Shown here: positions 1-7,030 of the stretch, one piece after another
Layout of the letters: every line of letters begins with the position of its first letter
How positions within the stretch are numbered: the first letter of the stretch is position 1
Assembly (NCBI GenBank): GCA_029982875.1
Contig: JARRCD010000007.1
Location: forward strand, 1 to 36,102
Reading direction: 5' to 3'
From: Candidatus Cloacimonadota bacterium
GTDB lineage: Bacteria > Cloacimonadota > Cloacimonadia > Cloacimonadales > Cloacimonadaceae
DNA: 36,102 nt
Position numbers and translations under genes: made by a program
Notes under the pieces: model-generated
Told to the model about the DNA's origin: nothing
Databases searched by the model: none
What the model saw: only the letters and a program-made list of their open reading frames with translations

Positions 1-18
1 AGCATTAATCACCTGACG

Positions 19-67
19 ATCCACTCTTAATCAAGTCTTAATAATTAAGACTTGATTAAGAGTGGAT
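19..67. repeat. Near-perfect 49-bp palindrome
   Basis: Arms 19-40 and 46-67 are exact reverse complements of 22 bases, and the five central bases (ataat) are themselves nearly symmetric, so the whole element is one palindrome. It is built from the word TCAAGTCTTAA and its complement. It could fold as a long hairpin in DNA or RNA, for instance as the transcription end of a gene left of the window, or be a REP-like intergenic element. A related palindrome with TCAAGTC words lies at the right edge (36012-36057). Confidence 0.85.
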
Positions 68-132
68 TAAGAATTACTTGACAGCCAGAAAAGGGCAGGA
101 AAAATGCTAACAAAAAATCAAGGTGGAAAAGC

Positions 133-255
133 ATGAAAGCTTATATAAAAGCAGGAATTAGGGACTTCTCCGGCAAGCTGGACGGCGCCATATACTACTA
201 TCATCCCCGGCTGAAACGCACCCTGATGCGGCGCGCCGAAGATGCCGATCCAGCC
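133..255 (+). pseudogene. 5' fragment of an unrecognised small gene
   Basis: An ATG at 133 follows a good ribosome binding site (AGGTGG, 121-126). The first 35 or so residues (MKAYIKAGIRDFSGKLD, then a Tyr-rich stretch and several Arg) read like a real protein start. From about position 250 the reading frame runs into sequence that makes better sense as transposase in another frame, so the gene seems interrupted by the IS remnant. The open frame formally continues to 429, but that tail looks like a frame shadow. I do not recognise the family; the function is unknown. Confidence 0.45.
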
Positions 256-774
256 GCAAAATCTGGAATAGGGATATCTCCCGACAGATCAAGGCAATGC
301 TATTTTCGAGGTTTTTCGATAAGATCAGATTCAGGGAACTGGTTGAGAAGATATTTCCAGTCCAGGAATACTCCAATAACTCCACCGGCATGTATTCCAA
401 ACTCATATCACTGTTCATATCAGTGCTGAATGGCGGGACTAAGTTTTCCCATATCAACTATATGGAGAATGGGATCCAGATCTTTGAACTGGGAAGCGGT
501 TTTGATGACAATCTGCCTGATCCTGCATAATCTCATCACAGTGCTCATAAATCAGGTGCTGTCTACCAAGGATAAAGACAAGAAACTAAGAACGATCAGG
601 ATGGAATACTTGGTTATTCCCGTCCTCTTGGGAAAGGATAGTAGGGACGATGTCCTGAGGTTGGGGCTGTCTAACCCCAAAAGACAAACAAAGTTTACCG
701 AAGCCCTTGATATAATAAAAGATATGAAGCTAACATGCTCCTGCAATGCAGTTGCCGAAAAGGAGGTGGTATAA
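252..774 (+). pseudogene. IS1380-type transposase remnant with deleted core
   Basis: Two pieces of one transposase are joined. The first (about 252-525, frame 3) has the N-terminal pattern of IS1380 transposases: an LFSRFFDKIRFRELVE helix, a YSKLISLFISVLNGG segment, and an ending in FDDNLPDP, matching the family's LPDPTT motif. The second (about 525-774, frame 1) is the C-terminal tail: HNLITVLINQVL, LRTIRMEYLVIPVLL, VLRLGLSNPKRQTKF. The central DDE nuclease region, some 250-300 residues in intact members, is missing and the pieces are in different frames. The product cannot be an active transposase. Family assignment rests on remembered motif patterns, not a search. Confidence 0.65.
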
Positions 775-1039
775 ACTGAATCAAATGTGCTTTGTGTAGC
801 TTAAAAACACCCGCGAGATCAGCTCAAAAGCAGCCCCCAAAAAGGGGGTGAGAAAATCCTCCTGCATTATTTGGGATGAATAGCCGGGATATTGAGGATG
901 GGGCACATGATTAGGGTGAGGGTATCCCCCTCGTTATTCCGGGCAGATTACGCGGCTAACCGGGAATAAATATTGCAGATCAGCACTAAGCTGAAGATGA
1001 TCTTGACCAAGCTCGGGAGTGAAGCGCTTGGTTAAAAGT
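775..1039. other. Gene-free spacer with several hairpins
   Basis: No convincing ORF. Three small inverted repeats are visible: CCCCC/GGGGG around a five-A loop (834-848), GAGGG/CCCTC (918-932), and TTATTCC/GGAATAA enclosing a CCGG pair (934-969). The GAGGG hairpin with its flank CTCGTTATTC resembles a segment near the right edge (35544-35570), hinting at a dispersed repeat. The spacer separates the transposase remnant from the 3' end of the htrA-like gene, and the two are convergent. Confidence 0.5.
1006..1032 (-). terminator. Possible operon-end hairpin
   Basis: ACCAAGC (1006-1012) and GCTTGGT (1026-1032) pair perfectly across a 13-base loop, just beyond the stop codon of the htrA-like gene on the minus strand. 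The following bases are not a clear U tract, so this is a weak candidate for an intrinsic terminator of the long operon; it could equally be an RNA 3'-end stabilising hairpin. Confidence 0.35.
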
Positions 1040-1879
1040 TCATATCTGCGCCATGATGGTCTTTACGGTATTGATCGGGATGGCAAAACCCAACCCGATA
1101 TTACCACCGGTCTCTGAAAAGATAAAGGTATTGATGCCGATTACTTCGCCGTTGATATTTACCAGGGGACCGCCGCTATTTCCCTGATTGATTGCAGTAT
1201 CGGTCTGGATCATATTCAGATATTGACGGTTCTCTTCCTGCAGTGAGATATTGCGTCCCAAGGCGGAGATCACACCCACCGTGACACTGGGTTTGGAATC
1301 ATTCATCAGATATCCATAAGGATTTCCCAAAGCTATACTCCATTCTCCCACCATCAGGTTATCAGAATTTCCCAAACGGGCAAAAGGCAAAGTATTGCCC
1401 CTGATGCGCAGCTTGGCAACATCATGGATATCATCGATGGCAATTAATTCGGCATCAAATTCCCGCTGATCCGGCAAGACTACCTTGATTGCAGTAGCGC
1501 CATGTACGACATGGGCATTGGTGATGATATAACCCTCGGGATCGTAGATCACTCCACTCCCGATAGCTTGCACCTGACGTTGGATGGGGCCAAAGAAATC
1601 AAAGAAACCAAAGAAACCAAAATTAGACGGGATGCGTCCCCGCACAATTTCCGTCTTGATAACATTGACACTCACCACCGCAGGCTCTACTGCCAAGACG
1701 GCATTGGTGATGGCATTTTGCCGGCTGGTTCCGGTGCTATCGCAAGGTGCACCAGGTGCGCTGAAAAAAGTGGGAGGGGAAGGTTGGCGGGATTGGAACT
1801 GATTGATCAGAACCAAAGATATGCCGGCATTAATGATGAGAATAATAATGCCAAAGATGATGATCTGTGTAGCTCTCAT
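1040..1879 (-). CDS. HtrA/Deg-like trypsin-family serine protease without PDZ domain
   Basis: The 279-residue protein has one N-terminal membrane segment (about 6-27) acting as uncleaved anchor or signal, a linker rich in Ser and Pro, and a trypsin-like domain of the HtrA/DegP type from about 55 onward. The catalytic triad is visible: His123 in TNAHVV, Asp153 in IHDVAKL, and Ser235 in QGNSGGPL. The Phe/Gly-rich loop at 86-100 resembles the LA loop of Deg proteases. The protein stops right after the protease domain (GFAIPINTVKTIM), so the usual PDZ domain is absent. It likely degrades or senses misfolded envelope proteins. It overlaps the DUF116 gene by 4 bases and ends an operon rich in folding factors. 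Confidence 0.9.
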   Translation of the reverse strand: MRATQIIIFGIIILIINAGISLVLINQFQSRQPSPPTFFSAPGAPCDSTGTSRQNAITNAVLAVEPAVVSVNVIKTEIVRGRIPSNFGFFGFFDFFGPIQRQVQAIGSGVIYDPEGYIITNAHVVHGATAIKVVLPDQREFDAELIAIDDIHDVAKLRIRGNTLPFARLGNSDNLMVGEWSIALGNPYGYLMNDSKPSVTVGVISALGRNISLQEENRQYLNMIQTDTAINQGNSGGPLVNINGEVIGINTFIFSETGGNIGLGFAIPINTVKTIMAQI

Positions 1880-2625
1880 TGAAATTTCCTAAGGATATTT
1901 TCTATAGTATTGATATTTACTGTAGTTTCAAAACAGGGACCATGGGGTCGTTCATTTAAAACAGCATAAACCGGATATTGCCAGGCATCGCGCACACCCT
2001 CTGTGAGGTCTCTATGGCACGCTACAGCCACGATCAGCTCCGGCTTGGTATCCTTGATTATCTTGCGCGCCAAAGAGCCACCAGTGGCAACTGCGGCCCT
2101 TGTGTGGTATTTGTGCACTAAAGCTTTGAGTACGGCTATATCACATTTGCCACAGGAAGCACATGCTTCGATATCTGTCGTAATCCGGATCTTGCACTTT
2201 GAATTTTGTAAACAGTGGGGTAAAAGCAGGAGGATATTTTGATGCCGCTTTCCCCGCGCTGCATTAACTACGGTTTTATTATTGTAATGTAGAAAGCTCT
2301 CCTGATAGATCTGTTTTTTTTGCCAGCAGATGAAGCTGAAGAACCTGGCTAAATAGTAAAGCATATGGTGCAAGGTCCATTTGGAAAAAACTGTGAGCCA
2401 TCTTGCGGGAAGCTGATAACGGGTATTGATAAGACTCAAGAGCCAGGCTAAAACGAGCGCTGCCAGCACGGCAAGAGATAGCGTTATATACAGCACCTCA
2501 AATAGTGAAACTCCCTCCTGGACGTAGAATTTCCAGCCCAAGCCTAATAAGATAAAACCGATAAACAAAAGGCTGAAGCTTGTGAAAAAAATGAAGTTGG
2601 CAGTTTTGGCGGAACTCTTGGTCAT
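1876..2625 (-). CDS. DUF116 family membrane protein
   Basis: This 249-residue protein has two hydrophobic segments near the N-terminus (about 10-30 and 40-65). Its C-terminal half matches DUF116: LLLLPHCLQ with a nearby Cys, then ACASCGKCDI (a CxxCxxC cluster), a GGSLARKI segment, VAVACHRDL and RPHGPCFET. The conserved cysteines could bind metal or a cluster, but the biochemical role of DUF116 is not known. From memory, DUF116 genes often sit beside def and fmt, as here, which suggests a link with translation or envelope protein maturation. Start and stop overlap neighbours by 4 bases (ATGA), implying translational coupling. Confidence 0.85.
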   Translation of the reverse strand: MTKSSAKTANFIFFTSFSLLFIGFILLGLGWKFYVQEGVSLFEVLYITLSLAVLAALVLAWLLSLINTRYQLPARWLTVFSKWTLHHMLYYLARFFSFICWQKKQIYQESFLHYNNKTVVNAARGKRHQNILLLLPHCLQNSKCKIRITTDIEACASCGKCDIAVLKALVHKYHTRAAVATGGSLARKIIKDTKPELIVAVACHRDLTEGVRDAWQYPVYAVLNERPHGPCFETTVNINTIENILRKFQ

Positions 2626-3554
2626 TTCCCCAGCTTCTCGCCAAGCTCAAGTTTGGCACCCAGATGATAAGCCCAGGCACTCATGATCTTCTTTCCGGCT
2701 GCTTGCACTTTTTGAACCAGGATTTGTCCATCTGAGCCAGCAATGGCAAAACCTTCATTTTTAATGATTTTGCTGATGCTGCCTGGGGCAAAATCAGAGC
2801 TTTCAGGCAGAGACTTGGCCGCTAAGATTTTCAGCTTTGACCCGCGCCAGAGCGTATAAGCTCCCGGTTCCCAAGAAAAAGCCCGGATCTTATTGAGTAG
2901 GCTGGTTCTGGTTTGCGAAAAATCCAGGATCAGCTCTTCCTTGGTAATCAATTTTGAATAAGTTGCGGCATCATGATGCTGTGGTATTTCAGGTGTCTGA
3001 GCCAAATTCGGTAATAGGTCAAGCAGAAGCTCAGCAGCCTGCTTTGCCAATCTATCGTGCAAAGAGCTGAAGTTTTCACCATCCCAAATCTCAAGTTGCT
3101 TTTGGCTCAGGATGGGGCCGGCATCCATCTTGGCCACCAGTTTGAAGATGCTGTTTCCAGTTATCGTATCTCCCTGCAAAATAGCCGTTTGGATCGGAGT
3201 AGGACCGCGATATCTGGGTAAGAGCGAAGGATGCAGATTGATCGCACCCAAGGGAAAGCCCTGGCGCAAACTCTTGCCGATAAACAGACCATAAGAGGCG
3301 GTAACGAGCACATCGGCATCATAACTGAGAATGCACTTTACAGATTCAGGGCTGTTCACATCTTCAGGACTAAATAGCTGCAATGAGTGTTGCTTTGCCC
3401 AAAGTGCCAGTGCTGTATCTGCTTTTCTGCGCTTGCGGCCTTTGGGACGAGGTGGCTGGCTAAGCACCAAAACCACCTCATGTTCAGAAGAAGCGTGCAG
3501 TTCTTCCAGGGCCGGGATGGCATATGCAGAACTGCCGGCAAAGATAATCTTCAT
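2622..3554 (-). CDS. fmt: Methionyl-tRNA formyltransferase
   Basis: The 310-residue enzyme transfers a formyl group from 10-formyltetrahydrofolate to initiator Met-tRNA in the cytoplasm. The N-terminal Rossmann-type domain starts MKIIFAGSSAYAIPALEEL. The active-site residues fall exactly where expected for E. coli Fmt: Asn106, His108 in INLHPSLLPRYRGPTPIQ, and Asp144 in KMDAGPI. The C-terminal OB-fold-like tRNA-binding domain spans roughly 205-310. Length is normal. It overlaps def upstream and the DUF116 gene downstream by 4 bases each, so def and fmt are co-expressed, the classic pairing that adds and removes the N-terminal formyl group. Confidence 0.97.
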   Translation of the reverse strand: MKIIFAGSSAYAIPALEELHASSEHEVVLVLSQPPRPKGRKRRKADTALALWAKQHSLQLFSPEDVNSPESVKCILSYDADVLVTASYGLFIGKSLRQGFPLGAINLHPSLLPRYRGPTPIQTAILQGDTITGNSIFKLVAKMDAGPILSQKQLEIWDGENFSSLHDRLAKQAAELLLDLLPNLAQTPEIPQHHDAATYSKLITKEELILDFSQTRTSLLNKIRAFSWEPGAYTLWRGSKLKILAAKSLPESSDFAPGSISKIIKNEGFAIAGSDGQILVQKVQAAGKKIMSAWAYHLGAKLELGEKLGK

Positions 3555-4108
3555 GGTTCTGTGTCTATATCATCAGCGATGTTGACACCGTCCCTGGCTT
3601 TGGCTTCCAAATCCTTGAGTTTGCGCTTCAGCATAAGTTTGGTGAGAGTTGAGACATGATCAGTAAAGAGCACGCCATTCAGATGATCATATTCATGCTG
3701 AATTACAACCGCTTCATAGCCTTCGGCTTCGGCTTCAATGCGTTTGCCAGCCTGATCTTGGTATGAATAGCAGATTTTCATGGCTCGAGGCACTTTGGCA
3801 AAAATATCAGGCAGACTCAAGCATCCTTCTTCGGATACTTGAGCGCCTTCTCTATGGTGAATTTCAGGATTGATCAGCACACGAGGATTCTTTTTGTGCT
3901 CTTCCAGCCCCCACCAAGGATCGATGGCAATGATTCTCAGCTCTACTCCCACCTGATTTGAGGCTAAACCTACACCATCTCTTGCGTACATAGTATGAAT
4001 GAGATTGGGAATATATATCTTCAGATAGGGATCGTCTATATCTACTTCTTTTGACTTCTTGCGCAGCATCGCATCACCATAGATCCTGATCGGAAGAAGC
4101 TTTGGCAT
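3551..4108 (-). CDS. def: Peptide deformylase
   Basis: The 185-residue metalloenzyme removes the formyl group from nascent proteins. All three family motifs are present: GVGLASNQ (45-52), EGCLSLP with metal ligand Cys96 (94-100), and QHEYDH with His138, catalytic Glu139 and His142. The first motif has Ser where Ala is usual (GLAAxQ), a common conservative change. The C-terminal tail after about 150 is Lys-rich then acidic and slightly extended. It lies between yajC (gap of 3 bases) and fmt (4-base overlap). Confidence 0.97.
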   Translation of the reverse strand: MPKLLPIRIYGDAMLRKKSKEVDIDDPYLKIYIPNLIHTMYARDGVGLASNQVGVELRIIAIDPWWGLEEHKKNPRVLINPEIHHREGAQVSEEGCLSLPDIFAKVPRAMKICYSYQDQAGKRIEAEAEGYEAVVIQHEYDHLNGVLFTDHVSTLTKLMLKRKLKDLEAKARDGVNIADDIDTEP

Positions 4109-4111
4109 TGC

Positions 4112-4447
4112 TTATTTTTCCTCTTTGTTGCTATTCAGGATAGAAATAATCGCCGAGCGCTGAAATTCCACTCTGATATTATTTGTATCATCAATCTCGA
4201 TGACTACGACGTCTTTATCCGGTTTGATGGTTACCACACGGCCATAGATTCCGCTGGATGTTAATACTCTGTCATTAACCTGGAGGCTATCCAGCATTTT
4301 TTGCATTTCTTTATGACGCTTCTGTTGGGGACGGATCATGAGAAAATACATGATGGCAAACAACACGGCAAAGAAGATCAAGGATGAAGCCATTGATCCA
4401 CCTGCGGCGGGAGCAGTACCTTGGGCTTGTAATAAGATAAATTGCAT
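4112..4447 (-). CDS. yajC: Preprotein translocase accessory subunit YajC
   Basis: At 111 residues it has the size and layout of YajC: a short N-terminal Ala/Gly stretch, one membrane helix (about 20-40) followed by the MIRPQQKRHKEMQKML signature, then a small soluble domain (VNDRVLTSSGIYGRVVTI) with a beta-rich pattern. YajC associates with SecDF-YidC at the inner membrane. No secD or secF is adjacent; instead it sits between pgpA and def in an operon of envelope and nascent-chain functions. The start at 4447 is preceded by a purine-rich segment (AGGAG near 4455). Confidence 0.93.
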   Translation of the reverse strand: MQFILLQAQGTAPAAGGSMASSLIFFAVLFAIMYFLMIRPQQKRHKEMQKMLDSLQVNDRVLTSSGIYGRVVTIKPDKDVVVIEIDDTNNIRVEFQRSAIISILNSNKEEK

Positions 4448-4468
4448 TTTTATTCTCCTGTTTTTTTT

Positions 4469-4954
4469 TTATATTCCAAAGAATCTTGGAAATACGCGAA
4501 TCACTATTTGTAATAACACATTGGCATAGATACCGGCAAGTAAATCATCTATAACCACACCCCAGCCGCCGGTAATCTGCTGACTGCGGTAAATAGGAAA
4601 AGGCTTGGCAATATCAAATACTCTGAATAGGATAAAGGCATATAGACCGATAAGCCAGCTATGAGGTAAAAACAGAGTGGCGACAAAATAGCCCAGAAAC
4701 TCATCCAGCACGATTGCTTTAGAGTCATGTCCCAGGATATCTTCCGCTTTAGTGCAGAGCACTACCGCTGCCAAAGCAAAACCAAGGATCAGCATCGGTA
4801 GGACCAAAGGGCAGCTGCCATCATAGAGCCAATTGGGCAACAGCATATAGATACCATATCCGGCCAAAGAACCAAAGGTTCCCGGAGCCAGAGGAATGAA
4901 ACCAATCATCAAGAGACTGGCACAAAAGGTGCTGAAGGTGAGCTTTTGTTTCAT
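4469..4954 (-). CDS. pgpA: Phosphatidylglycerophosphatase A
   Basis: The 161-residue membrane enzyme dephosphorylates phosphatidylglycerol phosphate in phospholipid synthesis. Family motifs are visible: PLAPGTFGSLAG (about 21-32), VLDEFLGY with Asp84-Glu85, FRVFDIAKPFP, and GGWGVVIDDLLAG with Asp136-Asp137. Four hydrophobic stretches fit the known membrane layout. I chose the start at 4954 (MKQKLTF) because it gives an ATGA overlap with the upstream SurA-like gene; an upstream in-frame ATG at 4999 would add 15 polar residues and overlap that gene by 49 bases. Confidence 0.92.
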   Translation of the reverse strand: MKQKLTFSTFCASLLMIGFIPLAPGTFGSLAGYGIYMLLPNWLYDGSCPLVLPMLILGFALAAVVLCTKAEDILGHDSKAIVLDEFLGYFVATLFLPHSWLIGLYAFILFRVFDIAKPFPIYRSQQITGGWGVVIDDLLAGIYANVLLQIVIRVFPRFFGI

Positions 4955-6207
4955 AGAGTAATCTCTATATAAGCGTCCTTCCTGGCTTGTTCGAGCCATT
5001 TTTCATAAGCTTCCATTTGTTTGAGCTGAAAGAGATAGCTCTCTAATTGTTCTTTAACTTCTTCATAGCTATATATTCTCTGAGGCAGTTCTTTATCTCT
5101 GATAAACAGATAAATAATTCCTTCGTTTTTCAGCACTTCTGTGGGCTCACCCACGGCTGTATTCATAATAGGCGCAGAAAAGAGCGGGGGAATATCTTCA
5201 GCGGTAAATTCTCCCAAGAGACCTCCGTCGGCTGCGGATGCAGTATCCATGGAATACTTTCGCGCCATTTCGGCAAAATCTGCTCCAGCCAGGATCTGAT
5301 TCCGGATATCTTGCATCAGGTTCATTTCTCTTGCTTCATCTTCTTCGGTCGGAGAGACTGTTTTAAGGATGTGGCTGGCTCTGATCTCTTCACCCCGCCT
5401 ATCGGTAAGCAAGATGATGTGATAGCCAAATTGTGTCTTCACGATGGGGCTGATCTCGCCTACTGCCAAGGCAAAAGCGGCATCTTCAAAGGGCTTTACC
5501 ATCATGCCTTTTTTGAAAAAACCCAGATCTCCCCTTTGCTTGGAGCTGGGACAATCGCTATAATTAGTAGCCAGTTCGGCAAAGTCTGCTCCATTTTGAA
5601 GCTCCAGGTAGATACTGTCTATTTGAGCTTTGATTTGGTTTTCCATCTCTGCTGAGGGCAGGACCTCCCGCATGATCATCCGGAGTTCCCAAGAAACGGG
5701 TTTTACTGCCAAAGTATCTTTACTGGTCTCATAAAATTCTCGCATTTCTTTTTCGCTAATCTCGATATTGGCAGAGATATGTTTGTCTATTAATTCTTCT
5801 GTGAGTGCATTTTCGGTGATTTGATCTTCAAATTGCTTTTGCAATTCGCTTTGCGTGAGGCCTGCTTTGCCCAATTCGGACTGAAAAGCTGCTGCACTGG
5901 GATATTGCTGTTTGAGCTGTTCAATATAATTGCTGGCATAATCCTTGATAGCTTTTTCGTCGATTTTTATATCCAGTTCTTTAGCTTTTTGAATCATAAT
6001 TCTTTGGTCAATCATGTAAGAAAGCACATCTTCGGGAACGAGCATTTCTTCCTTGATTCCGGAAGCGCGCATTTGGTTCATCTGCTGTTCAAGCTCTGAC
6101 ATCAAGATGATATCTGAGCCTACCTTTGCTACTATTTTATCCAAGACTTCGGCGTAATTGATGATGCTAATGCACAATATCAGTATGGTAAAAATCAGTT
6201 TTCTCAT
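4951..6207 (-). CDS. SurA-like periplasmic peptidyl-prolyl isomerase/chaperone
   Basis: The 418-residue protein has a signal peptide (MRKLIFTILILCISIINYAE), an N-terminal SurA-type chaperone region (about 25-165) with DKIVAKVGSDIILMSELEQQ and YMIDQRIMIQKAKEL, and two parvulin domains at about 172-270 and 275-375. Each parvulin repeat shows the family pattern of ADFAELA/ADFAEMA followed by a YS segment, then GDLGFF or GGLLGEF. SurA escorts outer-membrane proteins through the periplasm. The two-parvulin layout and length match SurA well. It is 10 bases from a second parvulin-type lipoprotein gene and overlaps pgpA. I leave the symbol empty because orthology with E. coli SurA was not tested. Confidence 0.9.
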   Translation of the reverse strand: MRKLIFTILILCISIINYAEVLDKIVAKVGSDIILMSELEQQMNQMRASGIKEEMLVPEDVLSYMIDQRIMIQKAKELDIKIDEKAIKDYASNYIEQLKQQYPSAAAFQSELGKAGLTQSELQKQFEDQITENALTEELIDKHISANIEISEKEMREFYETSKDTLAVKPVSWELRMIMREVLPSAEMENQIKAQIDSIYLELQNGADFAELATNYSDCPSSKQRGDLGFFKKGMMVKPFEDAAFALAVGEISPIVKTQFGYHIILLTDRRGEEIRASHILKTVSPTEEDEAREMNLMQDIRNQILAGADFAEMARKYSMDTASAADGGLLGEFTAEDIPPLFSAPIMNTAVGEPTEVLKNEGIIYLFIRDKELPQRIYSYEEVKEQLESYLFQLKQMEAYEKWLEQARKDAYIEITL

Positions 6208-6217
6208 GTAGTATCCT

Positions 6218-7030
6218 TTAATAATAATAGATTTTATTGTTTTGGGATTTGATCTCTTTCAGGAGTTCCTGATAGATCTCTTCCTGTTTTTCTGTGATTA
6301 TTCTTTGTTTTATCTCTTCGCGGTGAGCTTCGAAACTGGGCTGATAATCACCTTGTTTGCTATCTGTATAGCGAATTATATACCAGACCTCGTTATTTTT
6401 TACGAGGGCTGGGTGCAAGGGCTCCAATTTACTGGCTGTTTGCCAAAAGAGGGAATCTGCAGAAGCTGGTTCCACATATCCCATCATGCCGTTTTGTGAG
6501 CGCAATTCGTCGATAGAATAGCGTTTTTGAGCAATATTGAAGTCCAGACCCTGATTAATTCTTTGCAATATCTTTTCCGCAGTCAATTTATCTGGCAGCG
6601 CGATGCGTTGAATCTCATAAGTCATGATGGCCTTGCGAAAATCGTTTTGGTGAATCTTGAAATACGAAAAGAGCTGATCTTCAGAGATCTTGATCTTGGC
6701 CAGATTTGCTGCAATCAGAGCATTTGCTTTCACCTTCTTTTGAGCATAAGATATGCGTTCTTTTACTATTGGATCGCGATCCAACTGCTGAGCTTCCGCG
6801 GCTTGGGCCAAGAGGGTGAGATTGACCCAATCTTCTACATAACGCCGTTTTTGTTCCGGGCGCAGGTTTTCCCAAGCCTCTTCGCCGACTATAGCTTTGA
6901 AGGTCTTAAGGCTCAATACTTCACCATTTACCTCTGCTAAATATTGATCCTCATCGCTATTGCTATTGCTATTACAGCCAGACAGCAGCAAGAGCAGCAG
7001 CAAACAGCTCATAAAAACCGGCTTTATCAT
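6218..7030 (-). CDS. PpiC/parvulin-type peptidyl-prolyl isomerase lipoprotein
   Basis: The 270-residue protein begins with a lipoprotein signal (LLLLLLSGC, lipidated Cys19) followed by an Asn/Ser linker and a SurA-N-like helical region (LSLKTFKAIVGEEAWENL, then EDWVNLTLLAQAAE). A single parvulin-like domain covers about 135-235, with a GLDFNIAQKRYS segment and an NGMMGYV loop equivalent to the usual GxLG. It likely works with the SurA-like protein encoded just downstream as a membrane-attached periplasmic folding factor. It overlaps the upstream lipoprotein gene by 4 bases. PrsA-like function is an alternative name for the same idea. Confidence 0.88.
   Translation of the reverse strand: MIKPVFMSCLLLLLLLSGCNSNSNSDEDQYLAEVNGEVLSLKTFKAIVGEEAWENLRPEQKRRYVEDWVNLTLLAQAAEAQQLDRDPIVKERISYAQKKVKANALIAANLAKIKISEDQLFSYFKIHQNDFRKAIMTYEIQRIALPDKLTAEKILQRINQGLDFNIAQKRYSIDELRSQNGMMGYVEPASADSLFWQTASKLEPLHPALVKNNEVWYIIRYTDSKQGDYQPSFEAHREEIKQRIITEKQEEIYQELLKEIKSQNNKIYYY

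Noticed and set aside
297-530. Separate small gene of 77 residues
   Set aside because: It is the N-terminal part of the degraded IS1380-type transposase, not an independent gene.
834-848. CCCCC-AAAAA-GGGGG hairpin as a terminator
   Set aside because: The stem is only five pairs and no T run follows on either strand.
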